This document shows, piece after piece, positions 12,801 to 25,504 of a stretch of DNA of 64,000 nucleotides (positions within the stretch are counted from its first letter, which is position 1; the number at the start of each line of letters is the position of its first letter). Made by a program: the position numbers and the translations under genes. The notes under the pieces are model-generated. The model did no database searches and was not told the origin of the DNA. It saw nothing but the letters and a program-made list of their open reading frames with translations. This stretch comes from Amyloporia xantha (lineage: Eukaryota > Basidiomycota > Agaricomycetes > Polyporales > Adustoporiaceae): contig JAYKKR010000007.1 in the NCBI GenBank assembly GCA_036971615.1, positions 558,001-622,000 of the forward strand, in the 5' to 3' direction.

Positions 12801-15800
12801 ATGGCGAACGTCCAGAAGATGCACAACGACCTTGAACGATCGGGAGAGAATGATCGACGGCGTCTGGAGAATCAGATCCAGATGCTGGAAAACCAGACGT
12901 ATGTCGGTTGCTTCGAAGATCGTCACCAATTGCTTATGAATTCGTGTAGTCAGGACCTACGATCGCAATTGGCCCAGGAGCGCGAGTCCGTTCGCCATCT
13001 GTCTCTGCAAAAAGATATTGAAGTCAAGGAGATGCAAGCACGTCTAGAGAAGAATGTCAGTTATTTTCGCCTTCCTCGCCTTCGCGATTTGACATATGTT
13101 GTATGGTATTAGGCTCAAGAATTTGCAAAGACGCGCGAGTCGCTCGTTGGCGCGGAGACAAGCAAGCATCATTTGGAAGAACAAGTCCAGTCGCTCACGA
13201 AGCAGCTCCAAGGCAACGAGGAGAAGCTTGCGGTCTATGAACGAAGAGCGAGCGGTGCAACCGCTGTTTCACAACGATCGGATGGAGACATGACTGGCGA
13301 GCAACAACTGGAAGCCGAGGTTGCTGAATTGCGGTTCGTATTCTCTATTTCACCTCGTATTCGTTTGTCTAAGTCTCCATTACAGGTCTGCGCTGAAGGT
13401 GGCGCAGGTAGATCTCGCGGCAGCGCGGAGTCATGTCCAGCAGTTCCAAGAGATCAGCCAGGCCAACGAGACTGCTTTGGCGACTCTTAATGCAAGTTAC
13501 GACGAATACAGGGCCTCCACGGAAGCGGAGCTTGCTACGCGCATTGTAAGCGTATACTCTATTCCTTGTTTCATGCTCTCACTTATCGTTACAGTCTGAG
13601 TGCAAAGCTCTGGAGGAACGATTGCAAACCGTGCAGCAAGAGCTGACACAGCTATCCGACAAAAATACGGAACTCCAACGTAGTCTCGATTCCGAGCGGA
13701 CTTCTTGGGCAAATGATCGTAAGATACTGGAGGACACAATCGTCGACATGAGTACTTCGGAAAGGAACTCCGAAGGTGATCGTGCATCTCGCGAGGGTGA
13801 AATGCGACAGCAGGAAGAGAGGGCGAAGGTGAGATTGATCAGAATCTGTGACAAATTTGCATCTCATCTCTTGCTTAAGGCTGCCGAAGAGCGATATGCA
13901 AGTGAAGTTGTGGCTCATGCCGAGGCTCTGAAGCATGTTGCCGATCTCAAAGAACAGCTGTCAAAGGCGAAGTCTTCGGCCAGGGAATCTATGGCTACCG
14001 CCGAGACTGCGCAAGCTAAGCTCACCGCATCTGAAGCAAGCTGGGCACAACAAAAGCAAGCTTTGGATAAGGAGATTGCGGATCTGAACTCGAGGTATGT
14101 CTGGTACCACGTAATAGTGAGGCTCGCTGAACTCATCGAGCACTGCAGATGCAAGGATATCGCATCCCAAAATGATCTCCTCCACCAGCATCTGGAATCT
14201 GTCAGTTCACAAGCGGCTCGTATCAGACAGGCAGCAGATTCGTCCGCACCGTCGGGAGAAACGGAGTCCATGGACGGAACAGATACAAAGTTGGCTGACC
14301 TGCGCTCAGTGGTTGCCTATCTTCGAAGAGAGAAGGAAATTGTTGAATTGCAACTTGAGCTCAGCAAGCAAGAGAATGTGCGACTGAAGACCCAAGTCGA
14401 ATTTCTGTCACACAATCTCGAGGAAACACGTAAGACACTCTCAGAGGTACGTCTCTCTTAGTGCTCTCTTTAACGACGCTCTCACCCGGTTGATGGCAAT
14501 TCTTCCAGGAGCGTGAACGTGCCGTTGCAACCGCCTCATCGGAAGCTCAACATGCTGAGCTTGTCGAGCGAATCAACCAGCTCACCATTCTTCGGGAAAG
14601 CAATGCCACTCTACGGGCTGATTGCGAGGCACATGCGAAGCGTGCCCGAGAATTGGATGTCAAACTTAGGCAGCTGTCGACAGAACTCGACCCAGCGAAG
14701 GAGCAGCTTCGTGTGGCTCAGGCCGAGCTCGAAGCGAAGGATCAACACATCAAGCGACTCGAGGATGAGAGCCAGAGGTGGAAGGAGCGAAACTCCCAAC
14801 TGCTGAGCAAGGTACGATAGATACGTTTATCTGGTGAAGGATTGATCGTTGAACTGGACTTGTCGCACAGTATGATCGCATTGACCCTGCGGAAGTGCAA
14901 TCTCTCAAGGAGGAAATCGAGCGTCTTAAGGGTCTCAAAGAAGACATGGAAAAGGAGACAGCCGAACGAGACGAACGTCTCAAGGCACAAACTGAGAGGG
15001 TACGGTGATATTTCCGTTTCTCATTGCACGCTGATACATTATATTTATGTAGATGACGGTATTGGAGAACACCATCAGGAATCACAGGGAAATCGGACAG
15101 AAAAATAATCAGAAGTACAGGGCATCCTTCGAAAAGTTCAACACAGAGAAGACGCAGATGACTGCTCAGATCGCGCAGCTTCAGGCCGAACTTGGTACAA
15201 TTACTGCTCAGTTGGACGAACTTAAACAGCAGTCGCAGAGTGCTTCGTCTGCTGTCTTCTCCTCTAAAGAGCAGGAACTGTCGCAACAGGTGGAGGTTCT
15301 ACGTGCGGACAAAACTGCACTGGAGAAACAGCTTGCCGATGAAAAGGCTGCCCATGCGGATGTCCAATCTGACCGTGTGAACGAATTGAACGCGACTATC
15401 GTAAGCATTCGACATACTCCCAATATTATTGTCGTCCATGCTAAGCCGATCACAGGCGACTCTCAGACAAGAGCTGGATAAACTGCAGGCAGACAAGTCA
15501 TCGACAACTTCGGGCACGCTTACAACGGATGCCTCAGAACTGCAGCGCCAATGGGAGTTGGAGAAAACCAACCTGGTCCATGCTCGCGATGAAGCAGCTG
15601 CTCAAGCCAAGGTGAGACGAGCGACTCTCAGGAGAAGCGATATTCTGATCGGTGCATATTCGTAGGCGGCCTCTGAACAAGTCCAGAAGGCAATTGAAGA
15701 AGCTAAAAACATTCGCTTTGCTAATGTGAGTTCCATTTGTCGCTCCTTATGGTTCGGATTTTGAATCTAGGTGCGTAGGAAAAATTCCAAGCCAAGATAC

Positions 15801-16726
15801 AAGACTTGTCGAAGGCTAGAGCCGCAGACAGTGAACGCGCGGCTGCCCAACAGCAGGCTGCTGTCTCAGCCGCAGTTGACAAACTGCGTAGCGAACTCCA
15901 AGCTGCACCATCTTCGGGCTCACCTGACGAGATTGTCGCTCGGCATGCACAAGAACTGCGGGAGCTTGAAGAGCGTTTGACAGCTAAGCATCAGGAAGAG
16001 CTCAAAGCTGCTGTGGAAGCTGCAGCTATTACCGCACGGACAGAGGCGGCTGGGACTTCTTCCAGCACAGCAGGCGATCAAAAGGTCGACGTCCAAGCAA
16101 TCATAGCCGAGTACGAGGAAAGCATGAAAGCCAAACGTGAGCAGGAGATCGCTGCAGCAGTAGAACGTGGCAGGATGGAGCAAAACTCGAAGACCAAAGT
16201 CAAGGATCAACAATTAGTGCGGGCACAGAGTAAACTCAAAGAGCTCGAAGCTCAAATCCTTGAGTGGAGGACAGCTGGTATCATTCCGCAACAGCCTGTA
16301 CCCGGTGCCGCCAGCTCTTCGGCTCCTAAGGCTGCAGGTACTGTCGCTCCAACGAGTTCAGTGTCGAAACCCGCACCTGCTACTCCTGCCAATACCTCCG
16401 CTTCAAGAACGCTACCTCGTAAACCATCAGTTGCTAACCCTACGGAAGGAACCGGTCGTGGAAGAGGAATTACTCGAGGAGCTGCTCGAGGTGGGCTTGC
16501 CATTCGAGGAACAGCAGGAGGCGGTCGAGGTGCAGCTGTTCCCTCTCCGAGCACAGGCCCTGGTGAAAGCGCTACCGGTGTATCGATCATTGGTGCAGCG
16601 GGAAAGCGAACGCGTGAGGAAGGAGAGCAGTCTTCGGACGACTCTCTGGCCAAACGTTTGAAACCCGCAGAAGCCACCAGCAAGCCTATAACGCTGAGAC
16701 GAGACCGTGTCCCTCCTCCATCATAG
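9891..16726 (+). CDS. MLP1: Nucleoprotein TPR/MLP1-like nuclear basket protein
   Basis: A long gene split by well over ten short introns, starting at ATG 9891 (an Ala/Lys-rich N-terminus, then PIPEDIDTDILSNLIPEI) and ending with RRDRVPPPS at TAG 16724-16726. Almost the entire product is heptad-rich coiled coil with Glu, Gln, Leu, Lys and Arg. The central exon at about 11,590-12,410 contains LRALLKEVGRLQDP and ITNNLVLFRSIPQLQEQNQK, which I recognise as the TPR/MLP1/MLP2-like domain core. The C-terminal part from about 16,290 is Ala/Ser/Pro/Gly-rich with RGRG-type repeats, a typical disordered tail, followed by a KR-rich possible nuclear localisation signal near 16,600-16,660. Family members form the nuclear pore basket, working in mRNA quality control, spindle checkpoint anchoring and chromatin organisation. 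The start was chosen because MMKTRRKSK is the first ATG in frame after upstream stops. Confidence 0.9.
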
Positions 16727-17084
16727 CGTCGTCATTGTCAACATTACCTTCGCATGCTTTTTTTCTTGCATTTCTTCTAACTTATCAACTTGTGTATATC
16801 AATGGTACCATGGATCACAGATCCAGCGAGCAATTTCATTTCATCAGGACTACCGTTATATGATGACATGACCACAGCGTGAAGCAATAAACATCAAATC
16901 AAATCAACACAAATAATGGATCATGATGGTGCGTAGATGGTTCGTAGAACAGCGAGACTAGATACGAGATAAACACGAGAGCAGAGAGAAAGCAGTGACG
17001 ACAATGAAGATGCGACAGATGGATGACGGTATGAAGAGTCCGAGCGTGATGATGAAGAGAACAAAGGAAAGTAGTTGGGATGTG
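16727..17084. other. Intergenic region between convergent 3' ends
   Basis: About 360 bp between the stop codons of the TPR/MLP1 gene (+) and the kinase gene (-). It is AT-richer than the neighbouring exons and includes a T/C-rich tract just after the TPR stop. I see no gene in it. Confidence 0.6.
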
Positions 17085-20000
17085 TTACGATCTGACGGTC
17101 ATGGGTTTACCAGTCACGATGGCTTTGAAGGCCTTTCGGACAATGGCTACCGTATTCTTGCCCTGGTCTGGACCACCGGTATTACCGTTAGCTGCGGAGT
17201 GGATGACCACTCCGAATTCGTCGACAGATGTAGCTCGTCGAAGATCTTCGCTAGAAACAGGCGGTGGCATCGGCCTCCGAGTCGAGAGAAAGAAACGTTG
17301 ATTACGCTTCGGCGCAGACGATGAGTGCATAGCCACATTCGAAATGGCGCCAGCGTTGTTTGACTGATATCCTCGCCCAACACGCTTCACACCGGCCGTC
17401 GACATAAGGAATCTATGGTACCAAAAAATCAGTTAAGGTAGATTGAGAATCAATGAGAAACTCACCGATCGTACACATCTTCGAGATGCTTCCTCGCCGG
17501 TGTGTCGGGCGGATTGGAAGACTTGGAGACTTGAATCCTTGGCGGATACGGCTCAACGTGTAGCGGTGACGATGTGAGATCGTCCTTGGTTTCCTCATGT
17601 ACGACGTCTGTGTCATGAGCCGTGGTTGTTGGTGACGATGCAATGAATAACTTCCTGTCTACTACTGCAGACAGTCGCTGGGGTCGAGCGGGCAAGGCGA
17701 CTTTTTGGATTTCATCAATATTTGCTCCTTATGATTCGATTTTGATCACTTACGTTGCTCCAGCTCAAACTGTAGCTTTGTCATAGGAGTGATCGGGCGA
17801 GCTAAATCATTTTGTGACTTGGACTTCTCCCTGCGCTTCGACGGTGAGCCCGTATCAATATTCAAGCTCTTGTGTTTCGAAGGTGAGCTCGATTCCATAT
17901 CCAGACTGTCCTTCTTGCGAATCGGCTCAGGTGAGCGTGTCACGACGGTCGCACGACGCTTGCGAGGAGTCGCAGGCACAGCGGGGCTCTGAACTTCAAG
18001 CACCAGGCTTGGCTGCTCAGAAGGGATGGTAGGCAAGGTGATATCTTGAAGAGCGTCAGTTCTAGAGACACCTTCGGTGAGGTGGTCGGAGCTCCTGTTA
18101 AACGAGGAGAAGGTCTGATCCATATAGCCAGATTCGTATTCGTTGACAAAGATCTGGTTGGCGGCCAGGATCTTCCGTGGCATGCGTGCTGATCGATTAC
18201 CACGACTCATTGACTCAGACGTACGTCTGGAAACGGGGGCGAGGGGAAGTGGCGGGAGTGGGCCAATGCAGCTCGAGGAAGCCTCGAAATTCTGACGTGC
18301 ATCCTCTACAACTTCTGAAGGATCCAACAATTCAGGTGAGAACCGACGTTAGAAAACAAGGTGGCACCACGTACTCTCAACATTACGGATCCAAATTGTC
18401 ATCCGATCCAAATTGTTGGCAGCAGCTAGTTCCTCGTTGCGTACGGCATGACGCACGACCGGCAGGGAAGACTTCGCTGTGAGAATTAAGCCATGAATAA
18501 TGTGTTCTCAGTGACACAAGACCAAACGTCCTGACCTTTGCGTACTAGAATATCGTCTTCCCAGGACTCCCGCTCACTGACACTGTTTCTAGATTCATTA
18601 TCATCGTCCCCCTCATTTGACAAAAGAAGGGCAGGAGTTGATCGTCCTAGAGCCATCGTGGATGACTTATATAGTCTCATGGTCTTGTCTGGAGGCCAGA
18701 CTTCTGATGAGCGCATATATACACAGCAGACGGATGGGCTCACCGATTGACATCTTGAGGCCTTGCTTCAGAATGCTTATGCCGGACTCGTTGCCTACCT
18801 GGGGATACTCGCAGTCTGCGGAGTCGAACAGTTCCGAGGGTTCTATTCGAGACAAGAAGAAAGATGAGAAGTCGATTCTGGAAATACTCCCCGATGGAGT
18901 ACATACCCTCTTCCAGTGGGCTCAAAGGAGTGGCCAAGACGCTCTCAGGGGGTGTCACAGATGTTGCTCTCCCGGTAGTGATCCTCGGACCACCGCGATC
19001 TTGATTTGACCGCTGTGTCTTCAGGTGTGCTTCGTGGTCAAAAACTCTCGCCCGCTCCTTTTCCAATTCCCGCTGGCGTTCGTGTTCCAACGTCTGTTGA
19101 CGTTCGCGTTCCAGCTCCAGCTCACGCTCGCGTGTCTGCTTGAGTGCCTCTGCCTCCTCCCGCTCCCTCTTCTTCCGTTCTCGCTCCTCCCTCTCTCGCT
19201 CCTGCACATCCTCGGTCCTCTCCTCCAACTGGTCCATCTCCCTCAATCGCGCTCGCTCTCTCTCCCACTCCTTCATCCTATCGCGCACCGAGTTGTTCTG
19301 GTACTCTCTCGGTTTCTCTACTCTCCTAGGAATCGCAGATACGCTATCGACATTCCGACTGACGGCGGTGACGTCCTTGAAGACCCGACTTCGGCGCCCC
19401 TGTTTGTCCTTGTCTTTGTCTTTGTCGCTGTGCTGCACAGGGGCGTTCTCCTTTGAGGCCAAGGGCTGTGGGGATTTCTTCAGAGGGGAGGTGGGCGGTG
19501 TAGGACTTCTTGGACCGAGTGGCTTGCGTGCGGTCCGCGCGTTCTTCCCGTTCAGGGCTGGCGACGCATTCTCCTTGCCATCTGCACTCGACGACACTAT
19601 CAATGTTGATGCCACTGGTGGAGAGTGTTTGACGGGTGATAGTGTCGCAATCAAAGACGGCATTCCAGCATTCTTTCTAACCTGGCTGACGCCGCGTGCT
19701 GCAAGAAATACATCAGTAATACCTTCAGGCAGGTGGAAACGCATTATGCGGACCTTCTAGTGTCTGCAATTTGGGCTGAGAGGCCGAACGGGCATGGCTC
19801 GGTCGCACAAGACTGGGCCTGCGGTCCAACCGCTCTTGTGAGGACTGGTCTTCTTTAAGTGCAGGAGTATTCTCCTTGTCAATCGGACGCTTCTTCGCCT
19901 GTTCGGTCTTGACAGTCTCCTTGTCGGCTTTGGCACGTGGGGACCAAGGCGGGATAATATCGAGCAGCTTAGATACGTCCTTTTCCAGGCCAAGTGAGAG

Positions 20001-21368
20001 TGATGGGGCATGGGAGATACTGGTCGCTTTCCCTGGGTGAGTCATAAGTACCGAGTTCATGTCGAGGGACAGCACAGATGACGACTCACGATGAGAGACA
20101 GCAGGAGTATCCTTGGGTGTCCAGTAGCCGTCCGCCATGGCATCTGAAGCCGTACATCTCAGATCAGCGTTAGGCAAGATCATCCGTCTCAGCAGCTTTT
20201 CCACGTTTTTCGACATCTTCCAGCTACCGACCCATTTGCCGCGAAGCTAGACAGCCAGTTCAGCGGTGGGCTACAATTATCACAAAGCACCAAACCCACA
20301 GTCCGGTTCCAATACTTTTCCAAATCTTCTTTTGTAGTGAACTGCTCGCCTTCGGAGTGCTCGAATGGTGTGCGGCCTATGAGAATCTCAAAGAACGTGA
20401 CGCCAAGAGACCAGACGTCAGATTTACGCGTGTCGTGAGGGAGCCCTCTTGCACGCTCAGGGGAAAGGTACTTTGGAGAGGAATATGAATGAACAACCAT
20501 TCACGATGTCACACGAATCAACACGCACCTCAGGTGTACCGTATGAAAGGTTACTGTGAAATGCTTTGCTAGAGTTGATATCGTATCGCTCCGCGAAACC
20601 AAAATCAACAAGAACAGGAACGTTCTCCTGGGATAGAAGTATATTTGCGGGTCTTCCATCAAAATTGCGAGTTCAGCTGTGTATGTGAGACAGAACTACG
20701 GCCTGAACACGTACTTGATGTCATTGTGTACAACGCCCCGCTTGTGAAGGAATTCCACACCAGAGAGCAGGGAATGGAACCATTGCTTCGAATGGCTCTC
20801 GGGAACCTCGACAGGAATGAGACGTGGGTGATAAGCCCTGATATATCGAGTCAGTAAATATGCTGGACACCACTGAGACGCGCATATATCGACTCAAAAA
20901 GGACCTACATCGTAATCAAAGCGTAAGAAGGCGTAATTATGAATGAATAGAACGGGATGATGGATGGATGTGACTCGTGTTTGAAAGATCTGACAACTTT
21001 CATCTCGTTCCATCTATAGCAGTGTTATGAGAATGCTAATCAGTCGGCTTAGTGTGACCTACAGTGATCTGACGCGTGCAGCTGTGGTTGATGTCTTGGA
21101 CCGATGCACGAGCTTGACGGCAATCTTGGTGTCTCGGCGAGCATGGGGATTGTCTACAGATGGCGTTTCTGGGTCTGGTTTAGGACGACATAGCCAAACA
21201 CTGCCCCAGTTTCCGAACCCAATCTGAGTCGAATATGTTAGTGGCGTGGTCAAATATTGCTGAGAGAATGTGCACCTCTTCGATGAATTGCAGTCTGTCC
21301 GCCAAAACTGAGTCGGAAATGGAAAAGATGTCAGTAGCTTCTTGCGGGGGCTGAGGCGGTGGGATCAT
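17085..21368 (-). CDS. Ser/Thr protein kinase with long disordered and coiled-coil tail
   Basis: The minus-strand gene starts at ATG 21366-21368 (MIPPPQPPQEATDIFSIS) and ends at TAA 17085-17087. Kinase motifs appear in order across several short exons: glycine loop GFGNWGSVWLC, Lys in IAVKLVHR, catalytic loop VVHNDIKPANILLS, DFG in PVLVDFGFAERYD, activation-segment end SYGTPE/YLSPERARG, and WSLGVTFFEILIGRTPFE. The catalytic loop has HND instead of HRD, so this is a non-RD kinase, but Asp, Lys and DFG are intact. After the lobe (about 20,160) come a Ser/Pro-rich region, a strongly charged Glu/Arg coiled coil (about 19,020-19,300) and a C-terminal segment with FLSTRRPMPPPVSSEDLRR and RKAFKAIVTGK. 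I recognise this layout as a conserved fungal kinase but cannot name an ortholog. The target is unknown. Confidence 0.85.
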
Positions 21369-22059
21369 AGCGAAGAAAGACAGTTAGAAGTACAAAGCAA
21401 GAATAGGAGAGCAGGAGAAGGAAAGCAACGATGTCGCCGGAGCGAAGGGCAGGGAGAGAACAAGCGCGTCAAGTTGGACTTCGCTTGTAAGTTCAACTTG
21501 GGCGTGCCGCGTGAGAAGAACGCGAGGCATCAGCCACAACCGCGTCGCGCGTCGCGTCTCGTCAGTCACGCGTACGCGTATCGTCCCACTGCTGCTGCCT
21601 GCCCTCGTACTTAGTTAGTTATGTGTTTGCAGTCAACTCGCGAGCACAGACTGAGGGCTCGAGGTTTGAGCACACACCGAGTACCAGCTCCGGGTAAGGC
21701 ACCATGTTAGGTGTCATGGATCGCTTTCATTTTCAACTGACATTTGTCCGAGTCAATCAGTCGGAATGCGTTGATTTACACGCGGTAACGGTTCCGATGT
21801 GCCGTATTCCTGGAGCCATCCAAGTACAATTGACAGGCCGTGATCCTAGACAGATTCACTGATTTGAAGCTGATCCACCAAGAGTTGAACCATGAGGGCA
21901 GCAGTGACTGCATTGACACCACTGCAGTCCAAAAATCCATTATCAGTACTTACAGTTAAGAAACTTTGCATAAATTCTTCATCGAAAAAAAGGACCTGAA
22001 ACACTGGAACAATCGACAAAACAATTTTTACAACAGAAGTAAAAAAAGGCAAAACAACT
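21369..22059. other. Intergenic region upstream of the kinase gene
   Basis: About 690 bp between the kinase start (-) and the tRNA-Lys gene (-). It probably contains the kinase promoter and 5' UTR. I see only short chance reading frames and no recognisable repeat. Confidence 0.5.
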
Positions 22060-22169
22060 AGCCCACCGCGGGGGTCGAACCCGCAGCCTTCAGATGATCA
22101 TGGGGTACAATCCCATGGACCCACCCGACCGTAAAAGTCTGACGCTCTATCCGATTGAGCTAGGCAGGC
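22060..22169 (-). tRNA. tRNA-Lys(UUU) with 36-nt intron
   Basis: Read on the minus strand, the gene folds into a complete cloverleaf. The acceptor stem is GCCTGCC with GGTGGGC (two G-U pairs), discriminator T. The D-arm is GCTC/GAGC, the anticodon stem TCAGA/TCTGA, and the T-arm GCGGG-TTCGACC-CCCGC. The loop is CTTTTA plus A, giving anticodon TTT (Lys). It is interrupted after position 37 by an intron at 22096-22131, the canonical place for nuclear tRNA introns. An internal B-box (GGTTCGACCCC) is present. Confidence 0.93.
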
Positions 22170-22389
22170 ATGTTAAACGTATATCTTATTAATAATATGT
22201 AAGTGAGATCCTTTCCAAAGCTGAGAATGGAGGCACCGAGATCCAATTAAAAATGACGTCGCTCATGCCCAGAGCGTGACCGGTCCCTCCCGAGCGGTTG
22301 AGACTGTTCGAGCTCCCGTCCCTGCCCAGCTGGCAGTTGTTAAACAGAGTCCCTGCCCCGAATCCACTCTCTTCTCTGTACATTCACGA

Positions 22390-23429
22390 ATGGCCTCCCG
22401 TATCGGACGACGATTCATTTCTCAGGTCGTGCGACCGTCCGTCCGTGTGACAGGTCGCAATGCTGGCGCGACCAAGCGGTGTATGAGCACGGCTGAGCAC
22501 GGTGCGCACCCGACAGGAAGTGACACCCCATGGCAGGTCAGTCCCCACTTGACTTCAGCAGGAGTGCATTATTGACACCATTGCCATAGATTGGTTCTGC
22601 CCTTGTCTTCGGCCCAGCGGTACGTACAATTTGAGCTGTTCGACTGCCTCGTTCGGCGCGTGCGAGAGCTAACTGCTCTGTCTCTGCTTAGATCGTGTAT
22701 CTTCTGTACCCCTCATCCACGAAAGGCTCTCATGGCTCCGCACATGCACATGAATCCCACGAGAAGCCTTCCTCCACCTCCATGAAGGACTCTGAAGGAA
22801 AGGAGGAGGAGGTGGGTGCCTCCGTGCAGCAAGCCGAGGTACGTCGCACGCTCTGCGTCCTGTATCGGCAGCAGTGGGCCGACCACTCTTCAGGATGCGG
22901 ACGCGCCCAAGGACGCGAAGGCTACTGAAGAAAAGCAGGTATGTGCTGTCTGGCGGCCATCCTATGCCTCCACGTGTTGACGCGGCTCATAATTTGCAGG
23001 ATTCAGAACAAGCCCCTAGTACGGACGCGGATGGTGAGGAAGAAGCCAAGGGTTCGGCTCAGCCAGCCGCTGTATGTTCTGCCTCCCAAAACGCTCTCCT
23101 TCTCCGCTTACGCCCGCACTCTGCATAAACTAGGACGCTGATGCTCCTTCTGATGCGAAAGAGCAGGAGGGGAAGTACGACTCCGGCTCACCTGGCATGA
23201 CCTCCGAGGCCGAGCAAAAGCCAGACCAGAAGGAAAAGCCCCAGACGCAGCCACACACCGGTACCCTGCAGAGCGACGACGACTCCGGTCCGACCAACAT
23301 GGGCGACGCCAGGAAAACCGCGACGGTGAGTCTGGGTGTTCATGCACGGTGTCATATGCTGATCCACCCGGCGATGGCGCGTCTGTCAATTTGTAGAGCG
23401 GCGAGGCCCCGAAGGAGGCGAAGGACTGA
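22390..23429 (+). CDS. Small predicted mitochondrial single-pass membrane protein
   Basis: The gene starts at ATG 22390 with MASRIGRRFISQVVRPSVRV, an Arg/Ser-rich amphipathic presequence typical of mitochondrial import. A 31-nt exon (about 22,590-22,620) gives IGSALVFGPA and the next exon continues IVYLLYPS, together one transmembrane helix. The remainder is acidic and Ala/Lys/Glu-rich, spread over several small exons separated by 50-60-nt introns, and ends SGEAPKEAKD at TGA 23427-23429. Two exons begin with near-identical coding (DADAPKDAK, DADAPSDAK). I do not recognise a named family; the arrangement of presequence, one helix and acidic tail suggests an inner-membrane protein with a soluble tail. 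Function unknown. Confidence 0.65.
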
Positions 23430-23770
23430 TGGCAGTCTGATGTAGTGCCAGTGCTCGTAGATATTATCCGCTATATACATAAGAATGCACATTCGGACAT
23501 TTTGCTCTTGATCTCGCTGCTGTTAGTTCATATCGAGGCAAGAGTCTGCAACGACGACGTACGAGCCATGCGCACGGATGAGCCAGATGGAGGAGCGGAT
23601 GAGAGGCGTGGGAAGTCCGAGAGCGGGCTGGAACTCGTGCCTGCTCCTCCGCAGCCCAACCCCAGTATAGCCAATCTATAGCCTGCGTTCCCTACCCGCA
23701 GACTGGTCTCTGCAGCCGCGCTCGCCCACATTCCTTACCTTATCTTCCACATTCCCTCCGCTACGCAGCA
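23430..23770. other. Short intergenic region between co-directional genes
   Basis: About 340 bp holding the 3' end of the mitochondrial-type protein gene and the promoter of the next gene. The sequence before ATG 23771 is C/T-rich (ttcccta, ccttacctt, cattccctcc), as is common in fungal promoters. No separate gene is seen. Confidence 0.5.
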
Positions 23771-25504
23771 ATGTCGACCAGCCCGCGCTCCTCAACGAGC
23801 TCAGACTCGGGGCGGCAGTCCCCTGTTCACGGCTTCGACTCCTCGGCGGCGCTCATCCTCGTACCAGATGTAGAAGACACCGCGAACAGCACGTCCTTCG
23901 ACTTCACCAGCGATGAGGACACGGACGACGAGGCCAACGGCCAGGCAGAGCATGTGCAGGCCTCGGCCATCCCGCCCATGTCCTCCATCACCGTTTTCCT
24001 GTATCTGCTATCGCCATTCGTCAAGCTCGGCGCCCTCCTGCTGCCCGACGGAGGCCTCCCACTGAAGACAGCGATCCCAGTACTACTTTTCTTTGCGGGG
24101 CTCTCGGCATTCACGCGGCACATTTGGTACATGCTGGCGAGATATGTGCGGAGAGCAGACTTGGAAGAAATAGTACTGGAGACGTTTGCGAGGGAAAGGA
24201 GCAGGGAGGGGAAACGATGGTTTCTGCGACAAATTATCCGCTCAGCCTCTGCAGTCTTCAGGATTCTCCTGTCCGCGATGTACATTCGGGGTGAGTTATG
24301 TGTAGGTGATAATGTTCCGCTTTATTGACCGTCTATTAGCCGCCGTGGATGTTCTCCTTCCGCTGCTGCCTGAAAAACTTCTCCTTCCTTCGTACATAGC
24401 AGCCACGATCCTTATTGCGGCCGTTGTCTCCCCGCTGTACTTTGCTCCGACGTTGGCCTCCAGCCGTGTCATCTACGCCACTTGGATATCATTAACGGCT
24501 TACGTAGCCTGGTTCGCTTGTAGAATATACTCGCACACCCATGGAATTGTCCTCTCCAATGCGGGTTCTGTCTCATTAGGTACTTTATGGCAAGGAATAT
24601 GTGCGTATCCTGTACCTCATCCTTATTCTCGCGGCCACTGACTGCCAGTACAGCTACTGTGGCATTCATGTTCACTACGTCATCAACCGTATCCCTGTAT
24701 GCCGCCCTCAGAGGCTCTGTACAACCGATGGCTACGAGGCCAAGAAGATCACAGTCTTTCAATCTTCTCTCTGCCTTGTCTGTAGGAACAGCGCTGCTGT
24801 GTATTTTACCGCTCGCGTTTTTCCAGACATCCGATACTCCGGCGGTGAGTCTTCTGTACAACTGCTCGGTAGCTACGATCCTGATTGTTTGAAGTCGCAG
24901 GAAACTTCTCCGCAGACCCTGCAGACGTTAACGGCTGTCTTCGACGCCGCAACCCTCGTACTGACCATTCCGTCTATCCTCATCCCGACTCCTGCGCTGC
25001 CCATCCCCTCTTTCATCCGCCGCGCTACTCCCTTTCCTCTCTCAAAAACTGTCATCTATCTCGTCACCATCTGCATATCTCTCTTACCCCAATCATTGTC
25101 GGGGGTTCTCAGTGACATTACGTGGACTCTGGCGTATTCCAGCACCTACATGCTACCTGGTGCGTGTCATCTACCGCTCATCATCATGCCATAGTGGCAA
25201 TCACTTACCGCTGACCCTTTTTATGCCGGCAGCATTCACCCACATCATACTACACAATTTCCGACGTCCGCTGTCGATCATCGTCCCTCCAACAACGCCG
25301 ACGCTTACCAGTCCTAGCAGTGCGCATTCTGTCGATGCCAGTGACTCGCGGAATGACGAGCTTCTCCAGCGCAAGGAGCGCACCCTGCAGAGACGACGAC
25401 TCGGGCGCAGGATTTTCTGGGACATCGGTGTTTGGGTTCTTTTGGTACCTGTGGGAGGCGGAGGACTTGTGTGGGCTGGGGGTCGGATCGCAGGCAGGTG
25501 GTAG
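23771..25504 (+). CDS. Polytopic membrane protein, amino-acid-transporter-like
   Basis: Starts at ATG 23771. The N-terminal 75 residues are Ser/Asp-rich and cytosolic-looking. They are followed by about ten hydrophobic helices spread over exons: SITVFLYLLSPFVKLGALLL, AIPVLLFFAGLSAF, AATILIAAVVSPLYF, IYATWISLTAYVAWFACRIY, TATVAFMFTTSSTVSLYAAL, LSALSVGTALLCILPLAFF, then further helices to about 25,230. The last exon holds a conserved LHNFRRPLSIIVPP segment, a basic stretch ELLQRKERTLQRRRLGRRI and a final helix ending AGGRIAGRW at TAG 25502-25504. The TTSSTVSLYAALRG segment and overall topology resemble the AAAP/AVT group, but this is a pattern-level call. Substrate unknown; organellar or plasma-membrane location cannot be decided from sequence. 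Confidence 0.6.
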
